A stretch of 40,331 nucleotides of DNA from Pseudolabrys sp. (GCA_026125895.1 JAHCKG010000035.1:1-40331), one strand, 5' to 3'. Positions 28,061 to 36,442 are shown, counted from the stretch's first letter. Translations and numbers: made by a program. Notes: generated by a model from the sequence alone, not told the origin.

Positions 28061-28485
28061 CCGAAGCCGCGACCGAAACACGCAGCGTCGTCGTCGAGCG
28101 CGAATTTCCGCACGCGCCTGAGAAACTCTGGCGCGCGCTGACGCAGCCGCACTTGATCGAGGAATGGCTGATGAAGAACGATTTCGCGCCCGTCCTCGGC
28201 CACCGCTTCAACCTGCGCGGCGACTGGGGCGGCGTGCTCGATTGCGAAGTGCTCGCCATCGAGCCCGGGCGCACGCTGTCGTACACGTGGGATTTCGTGA
28301 ATGACGATCCGGCCTATGCGCTCAAGAGCGTCGTCACCTTCACGCTGACGCCGACCGCGACGGGCACGCATCTGCGCATGGAGCAGGCCGGTTTCCGCCC
28401 GAACCAGAAGCAGGCCTTCGGCGGCGCCAGGGTCGGCTGGCAGCAGTTCTTCACCAAGCTCGACGACGTCGCGGCGCACGCCTGA
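28057..28485 (+). CDS. SRPBCC (AHSA1-like) domain protein
   Basis: Protein of 142 aa with a START/AHSA1-type hydrophobic pocket fold: VVVEREFPHAPEKLWRALTQ, LIEEWLMKNDF, YTWDFVNDD, VTFTLTPTATGTHLRMEQAG and a final long helix (GWQQFFTKLDDVAAH). It is translated from ATG 28057 overlapping the regulator stop. In this widespread gene pair the function of the SRPBCC partner is uncharacterised; it may bind a small lipophilic ligand. Confidence 0.92.
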   Translation: MTEAATETRSVVVEREFPHAPEKLWRALTQPHLIEEWLMKNDFAPVLGHRFNLRGDWGGVLDCEVLAIEPGRTLSYTWDFVNDDPAYALKSVVTFTLTPTATGTHLRMEQAGFRPNQKQAFGGARVGWQQFFTKLDDVAAHA

Positions 28486-28511
28486 GGCGCGGTATTTATG
28501 AGGAGGAGCAT

Positions 28512-28718
28512 TTGAGTTTGAACGCCGGCATCCGCCAGTTTCACCGTTGGGTATCGATCATTTTTACGTTGACCGTCATCGCCAATTTCGCGGCGATGGC
28601 CATCGGCACGCCGCCGGCGTTTATCGTCTATGCGCCGTTGCTGCCGCTGTTTCTACTGCTGTTCACCGGGCTCTATATGTTCGTCTTGCCTTATGTGGCG
28701 CGTCGATCGCGAGCATGA
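28512..28718 (+). CDS. Small two-helix membrane protein
   Basis: Protein of 68 aa from TTG 28512, set by the strong ribosome site AGGAGGAG at 28501-28508. Two predicted membrane helices (~13-32 and ~38-60) are joined by GTPPAF, with a basic C-terminus (ARRSRA). It lies 26 bp after the SRPBCC gene and 12 bp before the DUF1801 gene, so it is probably part of a four-gene operon beginning with the ArsR regulator. Family name not known to me. Confidence 0.75.
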   Translation: MSLNAGIRQFHRWVSIIFTLTVIANFAAMAIGTPPAFIVYAPLLPLFLLLFTGLYMFVLPYVARRSRA

Positions 28719-28730
28719 GGGAGAACAGAC

Positions 28731-29147
28731 ATGGCCAAACGCTCGGCAACAAAAGAAGAGTCGCCATCGCAATTGATCGACGCCAAGATCGAGAAGCTCG
28801 GCGGCTGGCGCGGCGAGGCGCTGACGGCGATCCGCAAGATCATCAAGCAGGCCTGTCCCGACGTCGTCGAAACCGTGAAATGGCGCAAGCCCTCGAACCC
28901 GATGGGCGTGCCGGTGTGGGAATGCGCCGGCATCATCTGCACCGGCGAGAGCTACAAGAGCGCGGTGAAGATGACCTTCGCGCACGGCGCCAGGCTGAAG
29001 GATCCGGGCAAGCTGTTCAACGCGAGCCTCGACGGCAATGTCCGCCGCGCCATCGATGTTCATGAGGGCGACAAGATCGACGCCGCGGCGCTCAAGGCGC
29101 TGATTCGCGAGGCGGTGGCGTTCAACAAAGCGAAGGCGAAGGGCTGA
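28731..29147 (+). CDS. DUF1801 (YdhG-like) protein
   Basis: Cytoplasmic protein of 138 aa with the DUF1801 pattern: LTAIRKIIKQACPDVVETVKW, then an aromatic/basic patch, YKSAVKMTFAHGARLKDP and DGNVRRAIDVHEGDKIDAAA. The family has a frataxin-like fold and appears often beside SRPBCC/ArsR genes; function unknown. The ribosome site is GGGAGAA. It converges on the Aat-like gene, with four bases between stops. Confidence 0.88.
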   Translation: MAKRSATKEESPSQLIDAKIEKLGGWRGEALTAIRKIIKQACPDVVETVKWRKPSNPMGVPVWECAGIICTGESYKSAVKMTFAHGARLKDPGKLFNASLDGNVRRAIDVHEGDKIDAAALKALIREAVAFNKAKAKG

Positions 29148-29151
29148 GGCG

Positions 29152-30069
29152 TCAGCCCTGCTGCGGCTGCCAGTCGGCGACCTGCGCCAGATCGAATTCG
29201 ACCTGCCAGCGGCCGCGGCGGTCCGGCTGCTCCAGCGCCGAGGCGAGCCGCGTCAGATAATCGGCGCGCGCGATTTCGCGGAAGCTCATGTCGCGCGTCG
29301 TCGGCGTCAGGATCTTGCCGTCGTTGAAGGCAAAACCCCAATGCGCGAGGTGATAGTTCAGCGACGTGAAGCCGATCTTCGAGGTGTTGTCCTCACGCGA
29401 GAACTGCGACTCCGTCACGAACGAATTGCCGAGCGCGACGCCATAGCCGCCGCCGGCGAGTTCGCCCTTGTCGTTCCACACCTCGAACGAATGCGCATAG
29501 CCGGCATCGAACAGCGCGGCATAGGCGCGCATGATCGACGGCGTGATCCAGGTGACGTGCCAGCGGCCGGCGCGTTGTCCGGCGCAGGCCTTGATGACGC
29601 CGTCGAAGTCGGTGTCGAAGGTGACGCGGTAGTGACCCTGGCGCATCTGCCGGCGCAGCCGCTTGGCAATGTGGGTCTGGCTGAAGAACAACAGCGAGCG
29701 CTTGGGCGGCGACCACCACTTGGCCGGGCCGACATGAGCGAAGGGATAGAGCCCGCGGCGATGCGCCGCGAGGAGGCGCGGCATCGACAGATCGCGGGCG
29801 ATACCGGCGAGGCCGTAGGGCCTGTCGAGCGCCGCTTCCGGATCGGGCAGGGTGTCGCCCGCGCGCGCGAGATCGGCAACAAAAACACGGGCGAGGGCGG
29901 GCAAACCAGGTAGGCGCTTCGGCGAAGCGGCCCAGGCGAAGCCGAGCGCCCAGCGCTCCAGCCGGTCGCGGGCGCTCTCGCGGAACAGCGCGGCGCGGCG
30001 GTCGGGACCGGCGGCGCTCGTAACCCTGATCTGATCGGCAAAATAGGCCAAACCGGCCTCCGTGTTCAT
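29152..30069 (-). CDS. Leucyl/phenylalanyl-tRNA-protein transferase-like protein
   Basis: Protein of 305 aa. The C-terminal ~200 residues match the Aat/GNAT-like fold: YPFAHVGPAKWWSPPKRSLL, HSFEVWNDKGELAGGGYGVA, LGNSFVTESQFSRE and a final ARADYLTRLASAL. In E. coli Aat attaches Leu or Phe to N-terminal Arg/Lys of proteins for ClpS/ClpAP degradation. The N-terminal ~95 residues (MNTEAGLAYFADQI...) are an extension absent from classical Aat (~235 aa), so this is a divergent, possibly second, paralogue whose donor or target may differ. Start ATG 30069 has GGAG upstream. A full-length standard aat elsewhere in the genome cannot be checked here. Confidence 0.75.
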   Translation of the reverse strand: MNTEAGLAYFADQIRVTSAAGPDRRAALFRESARDRLERWALGFAWAASPKRLPGLPALARVFVADLARAGDTLPDPEAALDRPYGLAGIARDLSMPRLLAAHRRGLYPFAHVGPAKWWSPPKRSLLFFSQTHIAKRLRRQMRQGHYRVTFDTDFDGVIKACAGQRAGRWHVTWITPSIMRAYAALFDAGYAHSFEVWNDKGELAGGGYGVALGNSFVTESQFSREDNTSKIGFTSLNYHLAHWGFAFNDGKILTPTTRDMSFREIARADYLTRLASALEQPDRRGRWQVEFDLAQVADWQPQQG

Positions 30070-30243
30070 GACCTTGCTCCGGGTGTGCCATGACGGCGGC
30101 TAATGGAGCGTTAGTCTAACGCGCGAAACCGCGGCCGATCCGGCGAAACTGCGGGCAACCTTAACCGGCGCGGTTAAGGAAAGAGCCGGTGGAAGGCCGT
30201 TTTGGCCCATTGCGGGCGGCCCGCGACTTGCTTAATTCAAGGC

Positions 30244-31842
30244 ATGAACCCATCCGCTCAGAAGCCTTCCGCCGCCGTCGATCCCGGCCATCCCGATCAC
30301 GACAAAGTGTTGATCGTCGATTTCGGCTCGCAGGTCACCCAGCTCATCGCCCGCCGGGTGCGCGAGGAAAAGGTCTATTCGGAAATCGTGCCGTTCCAGA
30401 AGGCCGAAGAGGCCTTCCGCACCATGCGGCCTAAGGCCGTGATCCTGTCCGGCGGTCCGGCCTCGGTGCTCGACAAGAACGCGCCGCTGGCGCCGGCGGC
30501 GATCTTCGAGTCGGGCGTACCGGTGCTCGGCATCTGCTACGGCGAGCAGGCGATGGCGCAGCAGCTCGGCGGCAAGGTCGAGGCCGGACACCACCGCGAA
30601 TTCGGCCGCGCCGAAGTCGAGATCACGGCGGATAGTCCCTTCTTCGAGGGCGTCTGGGTCAAGGGCGAGAAGTATCCCGTCTGGATGAGCCACGGCGACC
30701 GCGTCACGCAACTGCCGGAAGGCTTCAAGGTTCTCGGCAAGGCGCCGGGTTCGCCGATCTCGATCATCGGCGACGACGCGCGCAAATTCTACGCCATGCA
30801 ATTCCATCCCGAGGTGGTGCACACGCCACACGGCGCGGCGCTGCTGCGCAACTTCGTGCGCAAGATCGCCGGGCTTACCGGCGACTGGACCATGCGCGCC
30901 TTCAAGGACGAGGCGATCGAGAAGATCAGGGCGCAGGTCGGCAAGGGCAAGGTGATCTGCGGCCTGTCCGGCGGCGTTGATAGCGCGGTGGCTGCGGTGC
31001 TGATCCACGAAGCGATCGGCGATCAGCTGACCTGCGTGCTGGTCGATCACGGCCTGATGCGCCTGGCGGAAGCAAAGAAGGTCGTCACGATGTTTCGTGA
31101 CTCCTACAACATCCCGCTCGTGCATGTGGACGCTTCCGACACCTTCCTCAAGGCGCTCGAGGGCGTCGACGATCCGGAGGTCAAGCGCAAGACCATCGGC
31201 AAGCTGTTCATCGACGTGTTCGAGGCCGAGGCCAAGAAGATCGGTGGCGCGCAGTTCCTGGCGCAGGGCACGCTCTATCCCGACGTGATCGAGAGCGTGT
31301 CGTTCACCGGCGGGCCTTCGGTGACGATCAAGTCGCATCACAATGTCGGCGGGCTGCCCGAGCGCATGAACATGAAGCTCGTCGAACCCTTACGCGAACT
31401 GTTCAAGGACGAGGTGAGGGCGCTCGGCCGCGAGCTCGGCCTGCCGGAGTCCTTCGTCGGCCGCCATCCGTTCCCGGGGCCGGGCCTCGCCATCCGCGTG
31501 CCCGGCGCGATCACCAAAGAGAAGCTCGATATCCTGCGACTCGCCGATGAAATCTATATCGAGGAAATCCGCCGCTGCGGTTTGTACGACGATATCTGGC
31601 AGGCTTTCGCCGTGCTGCTGCCGGTGAAGACCGTCGGCGTCATGGGCGACTTCCGCACCTATGAATATGTCGTCGGTCTGCGCGCCGTGACCTCGGTCGA
31701 CGGCATGACCGCCGACTTCTTCCCCTTCGACATGAAGTTCCTCGGCATGGTGGCGACGCGCATCATCAACGAAGTCAAGGGCGTCAACCGCGTCGTGTAT
31801 GACGTGACGAGTAAGCCGCCGGGCACGATTGAGTGGGAATGA
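30244..31842 (+). CDS. guaA: GMP synthase (glutamine-hydrolysing)
   Basis: Two-domain enzyme of 532 aa converting XMP to GMP with ATP and glutamine. Start ATG 30244; an upstream in-frame ATG at 30202 lacks support. The class I amidotransferase domain (~20-215) has C98 in [10 protein letters not shown] and the His/Glu pair in [11 protein letters not shown]. The ATP-pyrophosphatase domain carries the PP-loop LSGGVDSAV, and the C-terminal dimer domain ends in PPGTIEWE. Its 3' end appears to be the attachment site of the mobile element that begins right after it. The reading frame is intact, so integration restored the 3' end. Confidence 0.98.
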   Translation: MNPSAQKPSAAVDPGHPDHDKVLIVDFGSQVTQLIARRVREEKVYSEIVPFQKAEEAFRTMRPKAVILSGGPASVLDKNAPLAPAAIFESGVPVLGICYGEQAMAQQLGGKVEAGHHREFGRAEVEITADSPFFEGVWVKGEKYPVWMSHGDRVTQLPEGFKVLGKAPGSPISIIGDDARKFYAMQFHPEVVHTPHGAALLRNFVRKIAGLTGDWTMRAFKDEAIEKIRAQVGKGKVICGLSGGVDSAVAAVLIHEAIGDQLTCVLVDHGLMRLAEAKKVVTMFRDSYNIPLVHVDASDTFLKALEGVDDPEVKRKTIGKLFIDVFEAEAKKIGGAQFLAQGTLYPDVIESVSFTGGPSVTIKSHHNVGGLPERMNMKLVEPLRELFKDEVRALGRELGLPESFVGRHPFPGPGLAIRVPGAITKEKLDILRLADEIYIEEIRRCGLYDDIWQAFAVLLPVKTVGVMGDFRTYEYVVGLRAVTSVDGMTADFFPFDMKFLGMVATRIINEVKGVNRVVYDVTSKPPGTIEWE

Positions 31843-31845
31843 TTC
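31815..31845. other. Presumed attL at the 3' end of guaA
   Basis: The last codons of guaA (GGCACGATTGAGTGGGAATGA, 31822-31842) directly abut ICE DNA with an integrase gene 315 bp on. The guaA 3' end is a known target of tyrosine-recombinase islands and ICEs, where the core site overlaps the final codons. Exact core limits need attR, which is outside the window. Confidence 0.6.
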
Positions 31846-31957
31846 ACTTCTGGTGCGGTCTATCGCAGTCTTTCTCGAGAAATAGAATAAGTAATTGATA
31901 TATAACAAATTTCCTTGCGAAGCCTTTCGCGATGGATCGGGCGCCAGCGGCTCGATC

Positions 31958-32230
31958 TGACGGTCTTTATGACGGTCCCGGGAATCCGCAGACAGCCCTT
32001 CAATCGCAAGACCGTCACCCTTTGTTCGGCAGCACCTGCTTGGAAATCTATATAAGCCATTGATAATACATATAAATTTATATATCTTGACGGTCTTTTT
32101 CGTGACGGACAAAATGACGGTCAAATCCAGATCATCCTAGCCTTTGCGAGGCTGAGAATGTTGACCGACACTGAGCTTAAGAGCCTAAAACCAAAGACAA
32201 AAAACTATAAGGTGACGGACCGTGACGGTA
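31958..32230. repeat. Cluster of TGACGGTC arm-type sites around the integrase start
   Basis: TGACGGTC occurs at 31958, 31970, 32088 and 32115 on the plus strand and inverted (GACCGTCA) at 32010. One-base variants are TGACGGAC at 32103 and 32213, and TGACGGTA at 32223. Pairs 31958/31970 and 32103/32115 have the same 12-bp period. Between them is a strongly AT-rich stretch (32048-32087). Octamers this frequent beside an att site are best read as integrase arm or excisionase sites. Confidence 0.75.
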
Positions 32231-33417
32231 TGTACGTTCTTGTCATTCCATCAGGTACAAAAACCTTCCGAATGGACTACCGCCTGAATGGCCGGCGCGA
32301 GACGCTGACCATTGGTCGCTATGGCCCTGGCGGCTTGTCGCTCGCCGAGGCGCGCGATCGCTGTCTCGCTGCGAAGAAAGATGTCGCGGAGGGGCGCTCG
32401 CCCGCCCAAGAAAAGCAGCGCGCGAAGCGGCGCGTTGCCCTCGGCGACACGTTCGGCGTCGTTGGTCAGCGCTGGATCAAGTCGGCGCCGATGGCGGACA
32501 GTACCCGCGCTATGCGCAAGGCGATTTTTGATCGGGACATACTGCCTGTCTGGAAAAATCGTCTTCTTACCGAGATCACACCCGACGACCTACGGGCCCA
32601 GTGCGTCAAGGTGAAGGATCGTGGAGCGCCGGCGACCGCGATTCATGTTCGCGACATCGTCAAGCAGATTTACGCCTTCGCGATATTGAATGGCGAGAAG
32701 GTCCCAAATCCGGCGGAGGAGGTTGGCCCTGCTTCCATTGCGACCTTTGCCCCGAAGGACAGGTCGCTCTCGCCAACCGAAATACGGATCATGTCCGAGC
32801 AACTGAGGCACGTTCCGACGTTGCCCACCATTCGGCTTGGTCTTCGGCTCATCCTGCTCACGATGGTGCGGAAGAGCGAATTGCTCGACGCCGTTTGGAG
32901 CGAAGTGGACTTTGAGAACACCGTCTGGAGCATTCCCAAGGAACGGATGAAGCGCCGCAAGCCGCACAATGTCTATCTGTCGCGGCAATCACTGGACATC
33001 ATGATCGCACTTAAGACGTGCGCGGGAAACTCCCGCTATCTTTTTCCGTCCCGATACGACGCGGATGCTCCAATGTCACGAGCAACATTCAACCGCATCA
33101 CGACGGCAATTGCTGATCGCGCCAAGAAGCTCGGATTGGCCCTGGAGCCATTCACGGTCCATGATCTGCGGCGAACCGGGTCAACGCTGCTGAACGAGAT
33201 CGGCTTCAATAGCGACTGGATTGAGAAGTGCCTGGCGCACGAAGACGGCCGCAGCTCGCGTGGTGTCTACAACAAGGCCGAGTACGAACACCAACGCCGT
33301 CACATGCTACAAGAGTGGGCGGATATGGTGGACGCTTGGGAGCAAGATCGAAATCACACGCCGGTGCTCTATCCGCCTGCAATGCAGTTTCCAGGCGTGA
33401 TGGCTGCTACTGCCTGA
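32158..33417 (+). CDS. ICE tyrosine integrase, DUF4102 (P4-like) type
   Basis: Site-specific recombinase of 419 aa. Residues ~1-85 form the arm-DNA-binding DUF4102 domain (DGMYVLVIPSGTKTFRMDYR, TIGRYGPGGLSLAEARD); ~95-180 the SAM-like core-binding domain; ~205-385 the catalytic domain. Catalytic residues are R238 (TMVRKSELLDAVW), H335-x-x-R338 (HDLRRTGST), H361 (LAHEDGRS) and nucleophile Y371. A probable K lies in the KERMKRRK hairpin. It lies 315 bp after guaA, reading away from the junction, and should catalyse integration into and excision from the guaA 3' end. Its 3' end overlaps the convergent AlpA-like gene by 11 bp. Arm-type octamers flank its start. Confidence 0.95.
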   Translation: MLTDTELKSLKPKTKNYKVTDRDGMYVLVIPSGTKTFRMDYRLNGRRETLTIGRYGPGGLSLAEARDRCLAAKKDVAEGRSPAQEKQRAKRRVALGDTFGVVGQRWIKSAPMADSTRAMRKAIFDRDILPVWKNRLLTEITPDDLRAQCVKVKDRGAPATAIHVRDIVKQIYAFAILNGEKVPNPAEEVGPASIATFAPKDRSLSPTEIRIMSEQLRHVPTLPTIRLGLRLILLTMVRKSELLDAVWSEVDFENTVWSIPKERMKRRKPHNVYLSRQSLDIMIALKTCAGNSRYLFPSRYDADAPMSRATFNRITTAIADRAKKLGLALEPFTVHDLRRTGSTLLNEIGFNSDWIEKCLAHEDGRSSRGVYNKAEYEHQRRHMLQEWADMVDAWEQDRNHTPVLYPPAMQFPGVMAATA

Positions 33418-33700
33418 CCGGGCGCGCCTTCCGCTGCCGCACATCGGGTAAGGGGGCTCGCTTAATCAGCGACGCCTCTGAGGCGCGCCGTCGTTGATCG
33501 ATCCATTCTTCGACCTCTGTCAGATCCCAAACGACGCATCGCGCCGTGAGGTAGAAGCGGCGGGGAAACTCTCCGCGCTGTTCGAGTTCGTAGATGGTGG
33601 TGTCTGCCAAGGGCACGATCTGCCGCAGCTCAGCGCGTCGGATCGCTTTCTTTGTTGCTAGCGACATGGTGCGTCGCGGGCCGTTCGTAATTTTGTTCAT
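33407..33700 (-). CDS. AlpA-family wHTH regulator
   Basis: Protein of 97 aa from ATG 33700; ATG 33667 (MSLATKK) is an alternative, and neither has a clear ribosome site. It contains the AlpA-type DNA-binding pattern LRQIVPLADTTIYELEQRGE, FPRRFYLTARCVVWDLTEVE and EWIDQRR. AlpA proteins activate or assist excision of P4-like elements, so this may be a directionality factor or a regulator of int. A second wHTH gene of excisionase type lies at 38445, so the element may have two such factors. It overlaps int tail-to-tail. Confidence 0.88.
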   Translation of the reverse strand: MNKITNGPRRTMSLATKKAIRRAELRQIVPLADTTIYELEQRGEFPRRFYLTARCVVWDLTEVEEWIDQRRRASEASLIKRAPLPDVRQRKARPVRQ

Positions 33701-34061
33701 GGAAAGATACAAACAGATGGCCGCCCCTGCGAAAAGATGGCGATGCCTCGGAGGGCGAACACCCAAGTGGTAGGGCGTAGCGCGTCGTAAAAATACCGGG
33801 ACATGGGAAAAGATTTCGGCCTCAGCGTATTTTGGTTTCACGCTATCGCAGACTACTGACGACGTCAGCCCATAGCCCTTCCTTTGCACTCCTTGATCGC
33901 CGCGGAACGCGGCTCGTCCAAATGGGCCGCAAGGTCGTCGATATGGACGCCCTTCGCTCTGCGACGCCTCCATACGATCGAGCACAGCGACTTCATGTTC
34001 AAAGCCATGGAATAGCGCTTTTGTCGCTGCTACCTATCCTGCAACTGGGGAGGGAGCGACC
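33701..34061. other. Intergenic stretch upstream of AlpA-like and HEPN-like genes
   Basis: About 360 bp between divergent genes. Reading frames here lack starts with ribosome sites, and I see no recognisable product or strong repeat. Promoters for both genes presumably lie within. Confidence 0.45.
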
Positions 34062-34568
34062 ATGAAAACGGATGATCCACGCCTTGAAGTTGGCCGAAAG
34101 GCAATGGAAGAGCGCGTCAAGAAGTTCAACGACCTGATGCTTGCGACGCTCAAAGGCCATCTAGTCGTTGAGCAAGCACTGGATTCTTTTCTGGCCTCTT
34201 CACTCTCTAACGCCGACCACATTCGGGGCATCAAACTCACCTTCAATCACAAAGCGCAGCTCTGCCGAGCGCTGAGCTTCGATCAAGAGCGGGACGGCTT
34301 ATGGGATGTCGTACGTGCAGCGAATAGGTTGCGAAATCAGGTCGCGCACGATCTCAACATCGAAAAGATACAGACGAAGATGGACGAGCTGAGAAAAGTC
34401 TATCTTGGAACTCTCACGCCGAAGCAGGCGAAGGGGTTAGAGGAGGAATCCGACCCCAGCATTGTCGAGTCGGCTTGTGTCCTATGTGCAGGTTTCTTCG
34501 CAACAATAGAGGATGATGCGAAGGGGCGGCGAGGCGTCGTCGATAAGCACTGGAAGCCGCGCGGCTAG
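34062..34568 (+). CDS. HEPN-like helical protein on the ICE
   Basis: Protein of 168 aa from ATG 34062 with the strong ribosome site GGGAGGGAG. All-helical prediction: LMLATLKGHLVVEQALDSFL, then LCRALSF, WDVVRAANRLRNQVAHDLNI and a C-terminal helix. The RNQVAH block fits the R-N-x3-H signature of HEPN ribonuclease domains, and the spacing from the HLVVEQALD helix also resembles HEPN/DUF4145-type proteins. Such genes on mobile elements are often toxins or anti-phage effectors, but no nucleotidyltransferase or antitoxin partner is adjacent. Function inferred from motif only. Confidence 0.6.
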   Translation: MKTDDPRLEVGRKAMEERVKKFNDLMLATLKGHLVVEQALDSFLASSLSNADHIRGIKLTFNHKAQLCRALSFDQERDGLWDVVRAANRLRNQVAHDLNIEKIQTKMDELRKVYLGTLTPKQAKGLEEESDPSIVESACVLCAGFFATIEDDAKGRRGVVDKHWKPRG

Positions 34569-34747
34569 TTGCGCCAAGCTTGCCGCATTCGGTCGTCGAA
34601 CCACATCTCTGCGACGTATCGCGCGTTCGGGACCGCGCGAAACTGCGTGTATGACCAGTGATTGTTCTCGACCCACGTCCAAAAGCTCGAGAAGCTGTAG
34701 TGGTACTTGCCTTCCGGCGGCATCGGCTGATTGGTCGCCTCCGCCAT
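34565..34747 (-). CDS. Small aromatic-rich protein, unknown
   Basis: Sixty-residue frame from ATG 34747 starting MAEATNQPMPPEGKYHYSFS and ending DDRMRQAWRN. Very rich in Trp, Tyr and Phe (SFWTWVENNHWSYTQF), a composition unlike random antisense reading. It ends overlapping the HEPN-like gene stop by four bases. No ribosome site is visible. In the neighbouring frame upstream, MKKAEAEVAMDTLISK also looks protein-like, so the true gene may be longer and shifted. Family not recognised. Confidence 0.4.
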   Translation of the reverse strand: MAEATNQPMPPEGKYHYSFSSFWTWVENNHWSYTQFRAVPNARYVAEMWFDDRMRQAWRN

Positions 34748-34903
34748 TTCGAAATGAGCGTGTCCATTGCAACTTCGGCTTCGGCTTTCTTCACGGCTCA
34801 GCCTCCAAAGTAGCCAGGCAAAATACCTGATTCAGCCTGACCATGATAGTTTCTGCTTTCCGGAAGTTGTAGCGCCTTCACTGGCGCCATTTACATAGCA
34901 CCT

Positions 34904-35216
34904 CGCTCGAAAGAGCGGGGCCTGCGTGCTGTTGAGGTTGGTTTGGCGGAGAGCTTCGCTCGCTCTGTCGTGATCGGCTGCGGCTGAAGCCTTGCCGATC
35001 CGATGGGGAGCCAAGGGGTCTTACCCCATGCTCCCCGCAAATGCCGCCTGTTGCGGAGCAGGGCCGCGGCCTCGCAAAGCGGCCGATCATCACGACTGCA
35101 CATTACATCCTCATCCGCTCCGCTCGCCCGCAGCCCGGCCCCGCGCGCCGGCATGTGCCCCCTCCATCCCCGCGCGCTCACGCGCCCCCGGAAGGCATGT
35201 CGGGGGACATGCCTTC
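34904..35216 (+). other. Structured non-coding leader before the DUF932 gene
   Basis: A series of hairpins lies in ~310 gene-free bases (the gap 34748-35242). CGCTC-GAAA-GAGCG at 34904-34917; GATCGGC/GCCGATC (34972-35000) with inner GGCT/AGCC; GGGGAGC/GCTCCCC (35005-35036) with inner GGGGT-CTT-ACCCC; and a perfect 11-bp stem GAAGGCATGTC-GGGG-GACATGCCTTC at 35191-35216. The last ends 26 bp before the DUF932 start. Possible roles are an attenuating RNA leader, a single-strand promoter, or part of a transfer-related site. Confidence 0.6.
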
Positions 35217-35242
35217 GGCATTAAACGGGAAAGGACAGCACA

Positions 35243-36439
35243 ATGAACTTGATCAGCAGCAGCCAGAACCAGCAGGCCGTGACCAGCGGTTTCCGCGTGG
35301 ATATCTCGCGCGGGCAGCGCATCGGCCGCGTGTCGTCGGAATGGTTTTCGCGTCCCGATGACGAGCGTTATTTGTCGCTCACAGAGCTTTACGACGCCGT
35401 GAAGATGCGGGCGGATCGCGCGAAGGCCCGTACCGTGGAGAGCCGCGCCGTGCGCGTGGAGGCGAGCCGGGAGAATGAGGAGCGGCTTGCGTTGATCGTG
35501 CCGGGACAGGACCAGCCCGTCGCGCCCACGCATTGGAGTTTCGGGCAGTTGTGCAGCCTTGTCGGCGCGCCCGCGACCTATATGCGCCAGCTTCCCGCAC
35601 CGCTCGCAGGCATCAACTTGCAGCATGGTTTGTTGTCGCACCGCGCCGAGCTTGTGAAGACCTTGGAAGCGGAGGACGGCCGCATTGAATTGCGCGCCGT
35701 CACCGGCCCGGACTATGGCCGCATCTGGGATCACGAGCTTGTCGCCGCCGTCATGCGGATTGCTGGCAACGGCACGGGTGACACCATGTGGAAGGTGCCC
35801 GGCATGCTGGATTGGGCGACCATGACGCACAATCCTTTCGTGGACATCACGAAGGACACCACCACGCTTTACGCTTCGGACAGGGACGTTTTTCTTTTCC
35901 TTGTCGACGATACGCATCCCATCGAAGCGGGACGCCTGCCGAACGGAGAGCCGGATTTGTATTTCCGGGGCTTCTATTGCTGGAATAGCGAAGTCGGCAG
36001 CAAGACACTTGGCATCGCGTCTTTCTATCTGCGCGCGGTTTGCATGAACCGCAATCTTTGGGGCGTGGAAGGGTTCGAGGAAATCAGCATCCGCCACAGC
36101 AAGTTTGCCGCGCAGCGTTTCGCCCATGAGGCCGCGCCCGCGTTGACGAGCTTTGCCAATTCCTCGCCCGCGCCGTTCGTCGCCGGCATCAAGGCCGCGC
36201 GAGAGCGTATCGTTGCCCGCACCGATGACGACCGCGAAACCTTCCTGCGCAAGCGCGGGTTCAGCAAGGCCGAGACCGGCAAAATCATCGAGACCGTGTT
36301 GCAGGAGGAAGGCCGCCCGCCGGAAAGCATCTTTGACTTTGTGCAGGGCATGACGGCGCACGCTCGCGCCAAAGCGCATCAGGACACGCGGCTTGAACTG
36401 GAAGGAAAAGCAAAGACCTTGTTGGAGAAGGCCGCATAA
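35243..36439 (+). CDS. DUF932 family (phage/plasmid-like) protein
   Basis: Protein of 398 aa from ATG 35243 with AAAGGA upstream. Family landmarks: HWSFGQLCSLVGAPATYMRQ, the NLQHGLLSHR block, an ELRAVTGPDYGRIWDHELVA core, and LASFYLRAVCMNRNLWGVEG-like stretch (here IASFYLRAVCMNRNLWG). DUF932 proteins are common on plasmids, phages and in early-transferred regions of ICEs; activity is unknown. It stands alone, behind a structured leader and before a strong terminator-like hairpin, so it is an independent transcription unit of the element. Confidence 0.92.
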   Translation: MNLISSSQNQQAVTSGFRVDISRGQRIGRVSSEWFSRPDDERYLSLTELYDAVKMRADRAKARTVESRAVRVEASRENEERLALIVPGQDQPVAPTHWSFGQLCSLVGAPATYMRQLPAPLAGINLQHGLLSHRAELVKTLEAEDGRIELRAVTGPDYGRIWDHELVAAVMRIAGNGTGDTMWKVPGMLDWATMTHNPFVDITKDTTTLYASDRDVFLFLVDDTHPIEAGRLPNGEPDLYFRGFYCWNSEVGSKTLGIASFYLRAVCMNRNLWGVEGFEEISIRHSKFAAQRFAHEAAPALTSFANSSPAPFVAGIKAARERIVARTDDDRETFLRKRGFSKAETGKIIETVLQEEGRPPESIFDFVQGMTAHARAKAHQDTRLELEGKAKTLLEKAA

Positions 36440-36442
36440 GCC

